Positions 44,550-55,536 of a stretch of 64,000 bases of DNA are shown in pieces (within the stretch, counting starts at the first letter, position 1; every line of letters starts with the position of its first letter). The notes beneath the pieces are model-generated. The model was given only the letters and a program-made list of their open reading frames with translations. It was not told the DNA's origin and did no database searches. The position numbers and the translations under genes were made by a program. Source of the stretch: Roseomonas sp. Lineage in GTDB: Bacteria; Pseudomonadota; Alphaproteobacteria; Acetobacterales; Acetobacteraceae. Where the stretch lies: positions 57,470 through 121,469 of the forward strand of contig JADCGA010000015.1 of the NCBI GenBank assembly GCA_020249265.1, in the 5' to 3' direction.

Positions 44550-45331
44550 TGCATGAAATCCGGCTCTTCCCGCGTCAGGATGCGCTTGATGCTTTCCAGA
44601 TGCAGCTTCGCACTTTCACGATCGCCTTCGCGCATTTGCGCATAGGTGCGCGCGGCGATTTCAGGCGTCACGGGCTTCAGCTTGCGCCCCGTGCCCATTG
44701 CCAGGCGCTGCGCTTCGGCGGCGCGTTCCAGGTAATAAAGATCATCCCAGGCTTCGGCGATGCTCGCCCCCACCACCATCACGCCATGGTTTTTCATGAA
44801 GACGATATCGGCATCGCCGATGGAAGCGGCGATGCGGTCACCCTCACTCTCATCCAAGGCAAGGCCGTTGTAATCCTCATCCACCAGGGTGCGGCCATAG
44901 AATTTCAGCGCACTTTGCCCGGCCCAGGCCAAGGGCGGGCCTTCCAGCATGGCAAGCGCGGTGGCGTTCGGCATATGGGTATGAAACGCTGCCTTGGCAC
45001 GCGGCTTGTTCAAATGCATCCGCGCATGGATGTAAAAGGCGGTCGCTTCCGGCACGCCATCGCCCGCAACCACATTGCCCTTGAAATCGCAAACCAGCAG
45101 GCGGGATGCGGTGATTTCCGAAAAGGCCCAGCCATAGGGGTTCACCAGGAACAGATCATCGCGCCCGGGCACCACGTAGGAGAAGTGGTTGCAAATCCCC
45201 TCATGCATCCCAAGCCGAGCTGCCATGCGGAAACAGGCCGCCAAATCCACCCGCGCCGCGCGCACGGCCTCGGCATCCAATTCGGAGTTTCGCAGAATGG
45301 CAGGGCCAGAACCGTCAAGCGCATGGGCCAT
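44546..45331 (-). CDS. Class II aldolase/adducin family protein
   Basis: A 261-residue metal-dependent aldolase-like protein. Zinc-binding histidines are in AAFHTHMPNA and FMKNHGVMVVG; NHFSYVVPGRDDLFLVNPYG is the family N-terminal signature. Members cleave or decarboxylate phosphorylated or simple hydroxy acids, but the substrate here is open. It is the first gene of a pair with the EamA transporter. Confidence 0.88.
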   Translation of the reverse strand: MAHALDGSGPAILRNSELDAEAVRAARVDLAACFRMAARLGMHEGICNHFSYVVPGRDDLFLVNPYGWAFSEITASRLLVCDFKGNVVAGDGVPEATAFYIHARMHLNKPRAKAAFHTHMPNATALAMLEGPPLAWAGQSALKFYGRTLVDEDYNGLALDESEGDRIAASIGDADIVFMKNHGVMVVGASIAEAWDDLYYLERAAEAQRLAMGTGRKLKPVTPEIAARTYAQMREGDRESAKLHLESIKRILTREEPDFMH

Positions 45332-45502
45332 GGTGTTTCTCCTGGTGGCAGGCGTGGATTAGGATTGGCCCGTAAGATGCACATGGGGGCCTGGAAGATG
45401 CAACGCCCGCTGTCCGGCGCCCCTGCGGCCACTTGACCCCTGGACAGGGGGCGCTTCGCGCGCCAAAGGCAGGGCGAAAGCAAGCCAAGGGATTAGCAAA
45501 AC

Positions 45503-46747
45503 ATGAGCGGCACAAATCAGCGCATTGATGGCAAGCGGCTTTGGGACAGCCTGATGGCGATGGCCGAGATCGGCGCCACGCCCAAGGGTGGCGTGAAGCG
45601 CCTGACGCTGACGGATGTGGACAAGGCCGGGCGGGATCGTTTTCGTGGCTGGTGCGAAGCGCTTGGCCTGACCGTGCGCGTTGATTCCATCGGCAATATG
45701 TTCGCCCGCCGCGAAGGCCGTGACCCGAACCGCCTGCCCGTGCTGCTTGGCAGCCATCTGGATAGCCAGCCCACAGGCGGCAAATTCGATGGCGCGCTTG
45801 GCGTGATCGCCGGGCTTGAGGTGATGCGCAGCATCCATGACCTGAACATCACCACCGAAGCGCCGATTGAGCTGGTGAATTGGACCGATGAGGAAGGCAG
45901 CCGCTTCGGCCATTCCCTGATGGGCAGCGGCGTTTGGGCCGGCATTTATACGCAGGAAAAAGCCTATGGGCTGCGCGATGTGGATGGCGTGAGCGTGGGT
46001 GATGCGCTGGATGCCATTGGCTACAAGGGCCCGCATAAGGCGGCACCCTTCCCGGCAGATGCCTATTTCGAATTGCACATTGAACAAGGCCCGATCCTGG
46101 AACGCGAAGGCAAGCAGATTGGTGTCGTCACCGGTGCTCAGGCGCAGGTTTGGTATGATGCGGTGATCATCGGCCAGGATAGCCATGCCGGCACCACCCC
46201 GCCTTCCGCGCGGCGCGATGCGCTGGTGGCGGCGGCGCGCGTCATTGAACGCGTGGATGCGCTGATGCGCGCGCGCGGCGAAGATGGCCGCGGCACGGTG
46301 GGCTTTTTGCAAGTGCTGCCTGCCAGCCGCAATGTGGTGCCTGGCGAAGTGCGCTTCAGCGTTGAATTCCGCCACCCGTCAGATGCTGAAATCCAGGGCC
46401 TGGCCGAAAGCTTCCCGGAAGAAGCGAGGAAGCTTGTCGAAGCCAATGGCTGCAAGCTGGAATTGACCGAGCTGTTCCGCATCCCGGCCCAGCCCTTCGA
46501 TTCTTCCTGCGTTGATCTGGTGCGCCAGGCCGCCAAGCGCCTTGGCTTGCCCTCGCGCGAGATCATCTCGGGCGCCGGCCATGATGCGGTTTATGTCGCG
46601 CGTTCGGTGCCAACCGCGATGATCTTCACGCCCTGCAAGGATGGGCTTTCGCATAACGAAGCGGAAAGCATCATGCCGGAAGAAGCCGAAGCCGGTTGCC
46701 AGGTGCTGTTTGAAGCGGTGGTGGCGCGCGCTAATCGGGCCTTGTGA
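45503..46747 (+). CDS. Zn-dependent N-carbamoyl-L-amino-acid hydrolase/beta-ureidopropionase family
   Basis: A 414-residue M20-type amidohydrolase. The canonical metal motifs are intact: GSHLDSQPTGGKFDGALGV, NWTDEEGSRF, ELHIEQGPILE and a late LSHNEAE. The dimer-domain segment GQDSHAGTTPPSARRDAL is also typical. It differs from the gene at 1085 in having the standard HLDSQ motif. Likely substrates are N-carbamoyl-beta-alanine (pyrimidine breakdown) or N-carbamoyl amino acids. It is monocistronic and convergent with the VIT transporter at 8 bases. Confidence 0.9.
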   Translation: MSGTNQRIDGKRLWDSLMAMAEIGATPKGGVKRLTLTDVDKAGRDRFRGWCEALGLTVRVDSIGNMFARREGRDPNRLPVLLGSHLDSQPTGGKFDGALGVIAGLEVMRSIHDLNITTEAPIELVNWTDEEGSRFGHSLMGSGVWAGIYTQEKAYGLRDVDGVSVGDALDAIGYKGPHKAAPFPADAYFELHIEQGPILEREGKQIGVVTGAQAQVWYDAVIIGQDSHAGTTPPSARRDALVAAARVIERVDALMRARGEDGRGTVGFLQVLPASRNVVPGEVRFSVEFRHPSDAEIQGLAESFPEEARKLVEANGCKLELTELFRIPAQPFDSSCVDLVRQAAKRLGLPSREIISGAGHDAVYVARSVPTAMIFTPCKDGLSHNEAESIMPEEAEAGCQVLFEAVVARANRAL

Positions 46748-46755
46748 GGCGCGCC

Positions 46756-47511
46756 CTACCCACCCACCAGCTTCGCCACCATATAGGCAACAGCGGCGGC
46801 CAGCCCGCCAATCAGCAACGTCTGCACTGCGCCGCGCGCCGCAGGCAGGCCGGTTGCTTTCGCTTTCAGCCAACCAAAGCCTGCCAGTGCCACGCCGGTG
46901 ATGCCGGCGGAAACCACCAGCGCCTGTTGCGTGCTGTCCAGCAGCATATAGGGCGAAAGCGGCAATAACCCGCCCACCACATAGGCGCCGCCAATGGTCA
47001 CGGCGGAACGTGCGGCGCGGTCGGGCTGCGGTTCCTTCAAATCCAATTCGAAGCGCATCATGAAATCCACCCAACGCCGCTTATCGGCGCAGATGCTATC
47101 CACCGCCATGCGCAAAGCATCGCCGCGCACGCCATAGCGATGCAGGATCGCGGCCACTTCCCAGCGTTCACGATCCGGGTAGATTTCGGTTTCTTCTTCT
47201 TCGCGCTTGCGCTCTGCGGCGAAATGCTCGGCATCGGTGCGCGCGGCCAGATACCCACCAAGCCCCATCGCAACACAGCCCGCCGCGATTTCCGCAAGAC
47301 CCGCCGTGACGATCAACGGATTGGCTGCGACCGCCCCTGACAAGGCCGCCGCTAGCGCGAAGGGCACGGTCAGGCCATCGGCAGTACCGATCACCAGATC
47401 ACGCACCACCTCATTCTGCGTGAAATGGCGTTCCTCATGCGGCGGGCCAGGCGGCATGGGCCAAAGCCCGTCGCGGCTTGGCGCTTCGGATTCGGTTGGT
47501 TGCGTGCTCAT
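46756..47511 (-). CDS. VIT1/CCC1-family iron/manganese transporter
   Basis: A 251-residue membrane protein. After a hydrophilic start come EVVRDLVIGTADGLTVPFAL, the loop containing GGYLAARTDAEHF, and the acidic cytosolic stretch KREEEETEIYPDRERWEV that carries metal-binding glutamates in the family. Two more helix pairs follow. VIT/CCC1 proteins move Fe(II) or Mn(II) out of the cytoplasm. It lies 33 bases downstream of the hemerythrin-fused P-type ATPase on the same strand, which suggests a metal-detoxification pair. Confidence 0.88.
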   Translation of the reverse strand: MSTQPTESEAPSRDGLWPMPPGPPHEERHFTQNEVVRDLVIGTADGLTVPFALAAALSGAVAANPLIVTAGLAEIAAGCVAMGLGGYLAARTDAEHFAAERKREEEETEIYPDRERWEVAAILHRYGVRGDALRMAVDSICADKRRWVDFMMRFELDLKEPQPDRAARSAVTIGGAYVVGGLLPLSPYMLLDSTQQALVVSAGITGVALAGFGWLKAKATGLPAARGAVQTLLIGGLAAAVAYMVAKLVGG

Positions 47512-47544
47512 GTCAAAAAGGGCTTTAGCGCAGAAGGCACAGGT

Positions 47545-49842
47545 TTAGCGAGGGGAATGCGACGCGCCATCCTCAGGCCCGGTGAGGCCGGCCAGGGCTT
47601 CTTCCTCGGCGGTCAGGTGCAGCGCCAGCAGGGCTTCAAGCGCGAATAGCGTGCGCCGGATGGCGGGCGCTACCTCAGCAAAGCCGCCCGGTGTTTCAGC
47701 GAGTGGCAAAAGCGCCGAAAACCGATCCGCCAGCCCCTCAATCTCGGTATGCATGCGGAGCAACACCCCAAGCGGGTCCTGCCCCCCCAGTCTGGCGGCG
47801 GCTTCTGGGTAAAGCGCGCTTTCCTCGGCTGCCTGGTGCGGCAGCAATTCATCGCGGAGCCGCCGTTCAAGCGCGCGCAAGGCCGCAAGCTCAGCGGGGC
47901 CTTCATGCAGCGTCTCACCCGCGCCGCGCAACGCCTCGGCCAGGTCACGCAGCCCGGCATGTTCGGCGACGCGGTCCGAAAGCCCCGCCTCATGTGTCAG
48001 CCGTGCCGCGGCGCCATCATTCCCGGGCAAAAGGGCGCGGAGTGCATAAAGGATGGCGGCGACATCAATCCCTTCCTGCAACAGCGCGCCAGCGAGCGGG
48101 CTCAGCCACCCCAAAGCCGCCGCCACCATGGCGATCAGTGATAGCCCCATGCCGAGTAGAATGGCTTGCAGCGCAATTCGCCGCGCGCGGCGTGCAATGG
48201 CAATCGCTTCCGGCGCACGGTCCAGCCGATCCGCGAGCAGCACAACATCACCGGCTTCAGCCGCCGCCGCCGTGCCATGCGCGCCCATGGCAATGCCGAC
48301 ATCAGCGGCGGCCAGCACCGGCGCGTCATTGACGCCATCGCCCACCATCGCGACCGGCCCATTGGCGGCTTCGGCGCGCAAGGCGATCAGCTTTCCTTCC
48401 GGGTCGCGGTCCGCCAGCATCGCATCCAAGCGCAGCGCCGCCGCGATGGGCGTGGCGGCGGCGGCGCGATCCCCCGTCACCATCAAAATGCGGCGAATGC
48501 CAAGCTGGCGCAGCGCCCGCACCGCGCGGGGCGCTTCTTCGCGGAGCCCATCCGCCATGATGAAGGCCGCCGCCGCGCGCCCTTCCACTGCCAACCACGC
48601 GACTGAGCCCGCCGCACTCACCAAGGCTGCCGCGAAAAGCCCATTTTCCGGCCCCATGCCGCGACCCAGCAAAAAACCCTCACTGCCGAGTGTGAGCGCC
48701 TTGCCATCCACCAGGCCGGAAAGCCCGCCGCCGGGGGTTTCCTCGACGCTTTCGGGCACCGGCAGTTCAAAGCCGCGCGCGCGGGCGGCGGCGACCAGGG
48801 CGACCGAGACCGGATGGGTGGAAGCCTGCGCCAAGGCAGCGGCGAGGCGCAGCGCCGCATCGCGGCCAAGGGTGGGGTCAGCTTCAATCCCCGCAAGCCT
48901 CGGCCTGCCTGGGGTCAGCGTGCCCGTTTTATCGAAAATCACGGTGCGAATGCGCGCCAGCCGTTCCAGCGCAGCGCCGCCCTTCACCACAATACCGCGC
49001 CGTGCCGCGCGACCAATGCCGGCGATCAGCGCAATGGGGGCGGCCAGGATCAGCGGGCAGGGGGTGGCCACCACCAGCACCGCCAGCGCGCGGCGAGGGT
49101 CGCCGGAGATCAACCAGGCCGCGCCGGCCAGGCAGCAGGTCAGGATGATGAAGGCAATGGCCCATTGATCAGCAAGCCGCACCAGCGGCGCGCGGGATTG
49201 CGACGCGGCTTGGGTCAGCCGGATGATGGCGGCATAGGTGCTGCCCGCCGCCCCGGCGCTGGCGCGCATACGAAAGGCGCCGCCGGCATTGACGGCGCCG
49301 CTGCGCAGCCTCGCCCCCTGGTTCAGCGAAACAGGCAGAGGCTCCCCGGTCAGCATGCTTTCATCAAGCGTCGCGCCGGCATCTTCCAAACTGCCATCGG
49401 CGGGCACGGTTTCTCCGGGGCGGACCAGCAACAAATCATCCGGCGCAATGGCATCCAGTTTGATTTCGGTGATTTCGCCATTGCTGATGCGCGCTGCGCC
49501 GCGCGGGGCGCGCGCCAGAAGTTCGGTCAACGCCCCTTTCGCGCGGCCCTCGGCCCATGATTCCAAAGCCTCGCCACCTGCCACCATCAGCGCGATCACC
49601 GCGGCGGCGGCGGCTTCATCCAGCGCCAGCGCGCCCAGGATGGAGAAAAGCGCAATGACATCCACGCCAAGCCGCCCACCCAAAAGGGAGCGGATCACCC
49701 CAATCGCGACATGCAGCGCAACCGGGATTGAGGCTGCCGCCCAGGCGATGGTGGCATAGGCGGGATGCCCAGAAACTAGCAGCACAATGCCGGCGGTGAG
49801 CCCAAACAGCACCCAGGCCAGCATCAGCCGCGCGCTATTCAC
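47545..49842 (-). CDS. P1B-type metal-transporting ATPase fused to a C-terminal hemerythrin-like domain (P1B-5-like)
   Basis: A 765-residue ATPase without an N-terminal metal-binding domain. Core motifs are TGEP, ATPCPLILAAPIAL (metal site in the sixth hydrophobic segment), the phosphorylated DKTGTLTPGRP, the HP motif in ASTHPVSVAL and GDGVNDAPVLAAADVGIAMG. A late helix has LLQEGIDVAA. The last ~150 residues show a diiron four-helix pattern: LPHQAAEESALYP, RMHTEIEGL, LALHLTAEEEAL. TPC plus a hemerythrin tail is the P1B-5 layout, known from Sinorhizobium Nia (Ni/Fe). GTG 49842 overlaps the rodA end by 8 bases; ATG 49824 is an alternative. Confidence 0.88.
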   Translation of the reverse strand: MNSARLMLAWVLFGLTAGIVLLVSGHPAYATIAWAAASIPVALHVAIGVIRSLLGGRLGVDVIALFSILGALALDEAAAAAVIALMVAGGEALESWAEGRAKGALTELLARAPRGAARISNGEITEIKLDAIAPDDLLLVRPGETVPADGSLEDAGATLDESMLTGEPLPVSLNQGARLRSGAVNAGGAFRMRASAGAAGSTYAAIIRLTQAASQSRAPLVRLADQWAIAFIILTCCLAGAAWLISGDPRRALAVLVVATPCPLILAAPIALIAGIGRAARRGIVVKGGAALERLARIRTVIFDKTGTLTPGRPRLAGIEADPTLGRDAALRLAAALAQASTHPVSVALVAAARARGFELPVPESVEETPGGGLSGLVDGKALTLGSEGFLLGRGMGPENGLFAAALVSAAGSVAWLAVEGRAAAAFIMADGLREEAPRAVRALRQLGIRRILMVTGDRAAAATPIAAALRLDAMLADRDPEGKLIALRAEAANGPVAMVGDGVNDAPVLAAADVGIAMGAHGTAAAAEAGDVVLLADRLDRAPEAIAIARRARRIALQAILLGMGLSLIAMVAAALGWLSPLAGALLQEGIDVAAILYALRALLPGNDGAAARLTHEAGLSDRVAEHAGLRDLAEALRGAGETLHEGPAELAALRALERRLRDELLPHQAAEESALYPEAAARLGGQDPLGVLLRMHTEIEGLADRFSALLPLAETPGGFAEVAPAIRRTLFALEALLALHLTAEEEALAGLTGPEDGASHSPR

Positions 49843-50980
49843 GCATGGGCCCCAATTCGGCGTCTCGATGCACATAGGCTGAAAGCAAAAGGCCGAAGCC
49901 GATCATCACCGTCAGCATGGCTGAACCGCCATGGCTTATCAGCGGCAGCGGCACCCCGCCCACCGGAATGGCGCCGGTGACCATGGCGACATTCACAAAG
50001 ACATACAGGAAGAAATTGGTGCCAAGCCCAATCGCCAGCAACCGGCCAAATTGATGGCGCGACCGGAAGGCGACGATGTAGCAGAACACAATTACTGCCA
50101 GCAGCATGAACAAGGTGGCGATGGCGCCGGTAAAGCCAAATTCCTCGGCGATCAGGGTGAAGATGAAATCCGTTTGCTTTTCCGGCAGGAAGTTCAAATG
50201 CCCCTGCGTGCCTTGCAGAAAGCCCTTGCCCCACATGCCCCCCGACCCAAGCGCGATTTTCGATTGGATGATGTTATAGCCCGCGCCGAGCGGATCGCTC
50301 TCCGGATCAAGAAAGGTGGTGATGCGCGCGCGCTGATAATCGCGCAAATGATCATAGGCGATTGGCGCAGCGATGGCCGCGGCGCCTGCCATCAGCGCAA
50401 ATTTCCACCAGCGCATGCCGGCCGCCCAAAACATGGCAGCGCCGATCATGGCGGTGATCAGCGCTGTGCCCAGATTGGGTTGCTTCAGGATCAAACCAAC
50501 CGGCACCAGCACCATCAGCGCCGGTGGGATCAGGAAAAGCGGATTGCCCATGCGTTCCCAGGATGCGCGATGGAACCAGGCCGCCAAGCCAAGCGCCAGC
50601 ATGATTTTCATGAGTTCTGATGGCTGCAATTGCACTGGGCCGATATCCAGCCAACGCTGCGCGCCCTTGCCGACATTGCCATGAAACAGCACCAGAACCA
50701 GCAAGCCAAGCGCCAAGGCATAGCCCACCCAGGCGAAGCGCAGGATGATCCTGATATCAATGAAGGCGATGCTCAGCATGATCACCAGGCAGAACCCGAA
50801 GCGCAGCGCGTGCTTCTGCGCATAGGCATCCGCATTGCCGCTGCCTGCTGTCCACAGCGCGACATAGCCAATGGCCGCAATACCGCCCAGCAGCAGCACG
50901 AAAAGCCAGGGCACGCGCCAAAGCTTGGAAACCAGGCCAGCGCCGCGGCTTTCGGTCAGCAGGCGGCGTTCAAAAATCAC
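49835..50980 (-). CDS. rodA: Rod-shape peptidoglycan glycosyltransferase RodA
   Basis: RodA is the SEDS-family polymerase that works with PBP2 in lateral wall growth. The 381-residue protein has about ten membrane segments and the family blocks GAQRWLDIGPVQLQPSELMK, QPNLGTALI, WGKGFLQGTQGHLNFLPEKQ then TDFIF, and VGGVPLPLISHGGSAML near the C-terminus. Its ATG overlaps the mrdA stop by 4 bases. The 3' end overlaps the likely start of the metal ATPase. Confidence 0.96.
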   Translation of the reverse strand: MIFERRLLTESRGAGLVSKLWRVPWLFVLLLGGIAAIGYVALWTAGSGNADAYAQKHALRFGFCLVIMLSIAFIDIRIILRFAWVGYALALGLLVLVLFHGNVGKGAQRWLDIGPVQLQPSELMKIMLALGLAAWFHRASWERMGNPLFLIPPALMVLVPVGLILKQPNLGTALITAMIGAAMFWAAGMRWWKFALMAGAAAIAAPIAYDHLRDYQRARITTFLDPESDPLGAGYNIIQSKIALGSGGMWGKGFLQGTQGHLNFLPEKQTDFIFTLIAEEFGFTGAIATLFMLLAVIVFCYIVAFRSRHQFGRLLAIGLGTNFFLYVFVNVAMVTGAIPVGGVPLPLISHGGSAMLTVMIGFGLLLSAYVHRDAELGPMRE

Positions 50981-52884
50981 CGGCCAAGCTCCGCCACGCG
51001 CGGGTCGCGCGGCGTGGGATTGACGGGCAGGCGCTGGAAGGCTTCCACCAGAATATCGCGCGCCAAGGGTGCGGCAGCACCGGAACCGCTGGTGCCGTGT
51101 TCCACAATCACGGAAAGCGCGAAGACCGGATTTTCATAGGGCGCATAGGCGACAAACAGCGCATGCGGGCGCCATTCGCGCGGCAGGGTCGCGACATTAA
51201 AACCCCTTTCGCGCTGTTCGCGGGACACGCGGCGCACCTGCGTGGTGCCGGTTTTGCCCGCCATGACACCGTATTGGCCGGGCAGCCTTGCCGCGCCCGC
51301 TGTGCCGCCGCCATTCACGACTGCCCACATGGATTCGCGCATCACGCGCAAATCGGCTTCCGGTAGGCCAAGGCTTGGCCAATCCTCTGGTCTGCCGCCG
51401 CGCACCGGCTGGCCGGCAATGGCGCGTGTCAGATGCGGCTGCACCGCGCGGCCTGTGGCGAGCCGTGCAGTCATCACGGCAAGGGAAAGGGGCGTCAGCT
51501 GATAAAAGCCCTGGCCGATGCCATGCACAATGGTATCGCCGATATTCCAGGGGTGGCCCTGCGCCTGCCGCCAGCCGCGTGTTGGCACCAGCCCGCGCCG
51601 CGCGCCGGGCAATTCAATGTCCAGATCAACGCCAAGCCCGAAGCGATGCGACATGGCGGCGATACGATCCATCCCTGTCCGGCGCGCCATTTCGTAGAAA
51701 TAGACATCGCAGCTGAGCGAAATGGCGGTGCGCATGTTCATCCCGCCATGGCCGCTTTGCTTGTGGCAATGGAAGCGCGTATCGCCGAAATCGAAATGCC
51801 CTGGGCAATGCACGATATCGCCGGGCCGACAGACCTTGGCTTCCAGCGCCGCAAGCGCCACCACCATCTTGAAGGTGGACCCGGGCGCGTAAAGCCCATT
51901 GGTCGCCCGATTGATCAGTGGCGTGGAACGTGATGCGGTCCATTGCCGCCATTGCGCCGCGCTGACACCGGAATTGAAGATATTGGGATCAAAGGAAGGC
52001 TTGGTCGCCATGGCCAGAACCTCGCCATTGCGCGCATCCAACAGCACTGCCGTGGTGCCTTCATCAATCTTGTCGCGGATTGCCTTTTGCAGCCCTGTAT
52101 CCACGGAAATCTGCACATCCTGCCCGGGGATGCCTTCGCGCCGATCCAATTCACGGATCACGCGACCCACGGCATTCACCTCTACCTGGACGGCACCGGC
52201 GCGCCCGCGCAGCACGCGGTCATGGAAGCGTTCAAGCCCGGCGCGGCCCACGCGCATGCCGGGCAGATTGACCATCCCCTCATCGCCCGCTTCCTGTTCG
52301 GTTGGCGTACCGACATAGCCAAGCACATGAGCCAGATGTTCGGTTTCAGGATAGATGCGGGTTGTGCCCATATCCACGGAAACGCCTGGCAGGTCGGGCG
52401 CATTCACCTCAATTGCCGCCATTTCCTCCCAGCTTAGGAATTCGCGCAGAATTACGGGCACGAAGCGGCGATTGCGGCGAATATCGCGTTCGATCCGCGC
52501 CTTTTCATGATCCTGCAGGGGCACGATGCGGGAGAAGGTTTCGATCGTGGCCGTTACATCAGTCGTCTGTTCCGCAACCAGAAGGGCCCGCCAATTCAGC
52601 CGATTGCCGGCAACCACATCGCCGCGCCGATCCAAAATACGCCCGCGCGGCGGGGCGAAAAGCCTGGCGCTGACACGGTTTTCTTCTGCCAAGGTCGCGT
52701 AGCGTCGGCCTTCTTCAATCTGCAAGCGATAAAGCCGATGGCCCAGAAAGCCGAGTGCCCCCAATTGCAGCGTGCCGAGCAGCGCGGCGCGGCGCGTAAA
52801 AATCATTCGCCGGCGTTCTTCTTCGCGCTTGATATTGGTATTGGCGCCAAAGCCTGAAGCGCGCCGCCCGGGCCAGAGCTTCAT
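50977..52884 (-). CDS. mrdA: Penicillin-binding protein 2
   Basis: PBP2 is the transpeptidase of the elongasome. The 635-residue protein has a short cytoplasmic start, one membrane anchor (AALLGTLQLGALGFLG), the PBP dimerisation region (APPRGRILDRRG) and the transpeptidase domain with Ser336-x-x-Lys339 (GSTFK), Ser391-Cys-Asp393 (the SxN-equivalent) and Lys544-Thr-Gly (GKTGTTQV). It overlaps mreD and rodA by 4 bases each, so the whole elongation complex is coupled in translation. Confidence 0.96.
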   Translation of the reverse strand: MKLWPGRRASGFGANTNIKREEERRRMIFTRRAALLGTLQLGALGFLGHRLYRLQIEEGRRYATLAEENRVSARLFAPPRGRILDRRGDVVAGNRLNWRALLVAEQTTDVTATIETFSRIVPLQDHEKARIERDIRRNRRFVPVILREFLSWEEMAAIEVNAPDLPGVSVDMGTTRIYPETEHLAHVLGYVGTPTEQEAGDEGMVNLPGMRVGRAGLERFHDRVLRGRAGAVQVEVNAVGRVIRELDRREGIPGQDVQISVDTGLQKAIRDKIDEGTTAVLLDARNGEVLAMATKPSFDPNIFNSGVSAAQWRQWTASRSTPLINRATNGLYAPGSTFKMVVALAALEAKVCRPGDIVHCPGHFDFGDTRFHCHKQSGHGGMNMRTAISLSCDVYFYEMARRTGMDRIAAMSHRFGLGVDLDIELPGARRGLVPTRGWRQAQGHPWNIGDTIVHGIGQGFYQLTPLSLAVMTARLATGRAVQPHLTRAIAGQPVRGGRPEDWPSLGLPEADLRVMRESMWAVVNGGGTAGAARLPGQYGVMAGKTGTTQVRRVSREQRERGFNVATLPREWRPHALFVAYAPYENPVFALSVIVEHGTSGSGAAAPLARDILVEAFQRLPVNPTPRDPRVAELGR

Positions 52885-53444
52885 GGCAGATTTTCCGCCC
52901 GCCGCATCGCTTCATGCGCGCGCGACAACAGAATGGCGATGGGTGGATAAAGCCCTACCGTCAGCAGCAAGGTATGGAAAATCGGCTGCCAGGGCGGCAA
53001 GGTGAGTAGCAGCAGCGCGGTGAAACCCCAGGCCAGCAGCGTCGCCCCCAGGGCACCCACACAAAAGCACAGCCACACCAATAGAAAACCCTGCCGCGCC
53101 AACCAGAAGCGTAGCCGCATCGCGGCCCCATGCAGCGCGAGCAACGCGATGATGTGCACGCCAAGCGGCGCCATGGTCAGCAAATCCAGCAAAAGCCCCA
53201 GCACAAAGACCATGGGCGGCGCCATGCCGGCGGGGCGAAACACTGTCCAGAAGGCAATCGCCGGCATGGAAAGCGCGAAAGCAAGCGCCGGCAGGCCAGT
53301 TGGCGTGGCAGACAGGATCAATACCAGCGCCGTGGAAGCCATCGGAAAGGCCAACCGCAGCAGCGCTTCAAGCCGCCTTGGCAAATCCTGCGGTGGTTCC
53401 GGGCGCCCAGGCGGCGGTGCGCGGAGTTTTGGGGCAAGGCTCAT
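52881..53444 (-). CDS. mreD: Rod-shape-determining membrane protein MreD
   Basis: A 187-residue hydrophobic protein with about five membrane segments, in the position and size expected for MreD. Its sequence is poorly conserved in general; FVLGLLLDLLTMAPLGVHII is the most typical stretch. It starts 9 bases after the mreC stop and overlaps mrdA by 4 bases. Identification rests on context as much as sequence. Confidence 0.88.
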   Translation of the reverse strand: MSLAPKLRAPPPGRPEPPQDLPRRLEALLRLAFPMASTALVLILSATPTGLPALAFALSMPAIAFWTVFRPAGMAPPMVFVLGLLLDLLTMAPLGVHIIALLALHGAAMRLRFWLARQGFLLVWLCFCVGALGATLLAWGFTALLLLTLPPWQPIFHTLLLTVGLYPPIAILLSRAHEAMRRAENLP

Positions 53445-53453
53445 GGCCGGGGT

Positions 53454-54320
53454 TCAGCGCCGCGCCGGCCGCGGTTCCGGGCGCGCCACCGCTTCCGGCG
53501 GCAGAATGCCCGAAAGACCGAAATCGAAAAGCCGCACCATTTCAAGATTATCGAGCCGCGCGAAAAGCTCCACTTCCAATGACCCTTGCGCATTGCGCCG
53601 CACCGCGCCCACCGGCAGGCCGGCTGGGAAGGCATTGGCCTGCGCGCTGGTCACCACGCGTTCGCCTTCTTGCGGAATGACGCCTTCCGGCCAATGCGCA
53701 AGGCGTGGGCGCGCACCATTGGTGCCGGTCATCACCGCGCGCGCGCGGCTGGCTTCAAGCGTTACCGGCACGCGGCTATTCATATCCGTCGCCAGCAGCA
53801 CGCGGGCAGAGCGTGAGCCCACTTCCGTCACGCGGCCCACAAAGCCACGCTCATCCAGGGCAACTTGGCCTTTGCGAATGGCATGTTGCGGCGGGATCGC
53901 CAGCAGCACTGCGCGGGCATAGATGCCGCCACCATCGGCCACCACGCGCGCGGCGTGGAAATTGGGCGCGCCTTCAGGCATGAAGCCTAGCTGGCGGCGC
54001 AGCAGCGCATTTTCCGCTTCAAGCCCAAGGGCCGCCGCATGCCAGCGGCGCAGGCGCTCATTCTCCTCACGCAGCCTGGCATTGTCACTGCGCAGTGTCG
54101 CGAGGCTCTGGATTTCCTCAATCGCTTCCTCAACCGCGTTCACCGGCTGGGAAATCGCGCCATAAATCGGCGCCAGCGCATCCGAAAGCGTGGTGCGGAG
54201 CCGTTCCACCAGCAGCGTATCCGCCTTGCCCAGCAGCATCACCCCGAAGGCCACGGCGATCATGATCGGCAGCGAAAGCCGCGCCAATGCCTGCCGTAGA
54301 GGGATACTGAGCCTGATCAC
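53454..54320 (-). CDS. mreC: Rod-shape-determining protein MreC
   Basis: A 288-residue bitopic protein: N-terminal membrane segment (about 15-32), a coiled coil (about 62-112, TLRSDNARLREENERLRRW) and a beta-rich periplasmic domain (GFVGRVTEVGSRSARVLLAT). The start is GTG at 54320. The C-terminus is short and Pro/Arg-rich. It is 25 bases downstream of mreB and links the MreB filament to PBP2/RodA. Confidence 0.93.
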   Translation of the reverse strand: MIRLSIPLRQALARLSLPIMIAVAFGVMLLGKADTLLVERLRTTLSDALAPIYGAISQPVNAVEEAIEEIQSLATLRSDNARLREENERLRRWHAAALGLEAENALLRRQLGFMPEGAPNFHAARVVADGGGIYARAVLLAIPPQHAIRKGQVALDERGFVGRVTEVGSRSARVLLATDMNSRVPVTLEASRARAVMTGTNGARPRLAHWPEGVIPQEGERVVTSAQANAFPAGLPVGAVRRNAQGSLEVELFARLDNLEMVRLFDFGLSGILPPEAVARPEPRPARR

Positions 54321-54345
54321 GCTGGGCTACCCATTGCTCCCCTTA

Positions 54346-55534
<1,189 letters not shown>

Positions 55535-55536
55535 TT

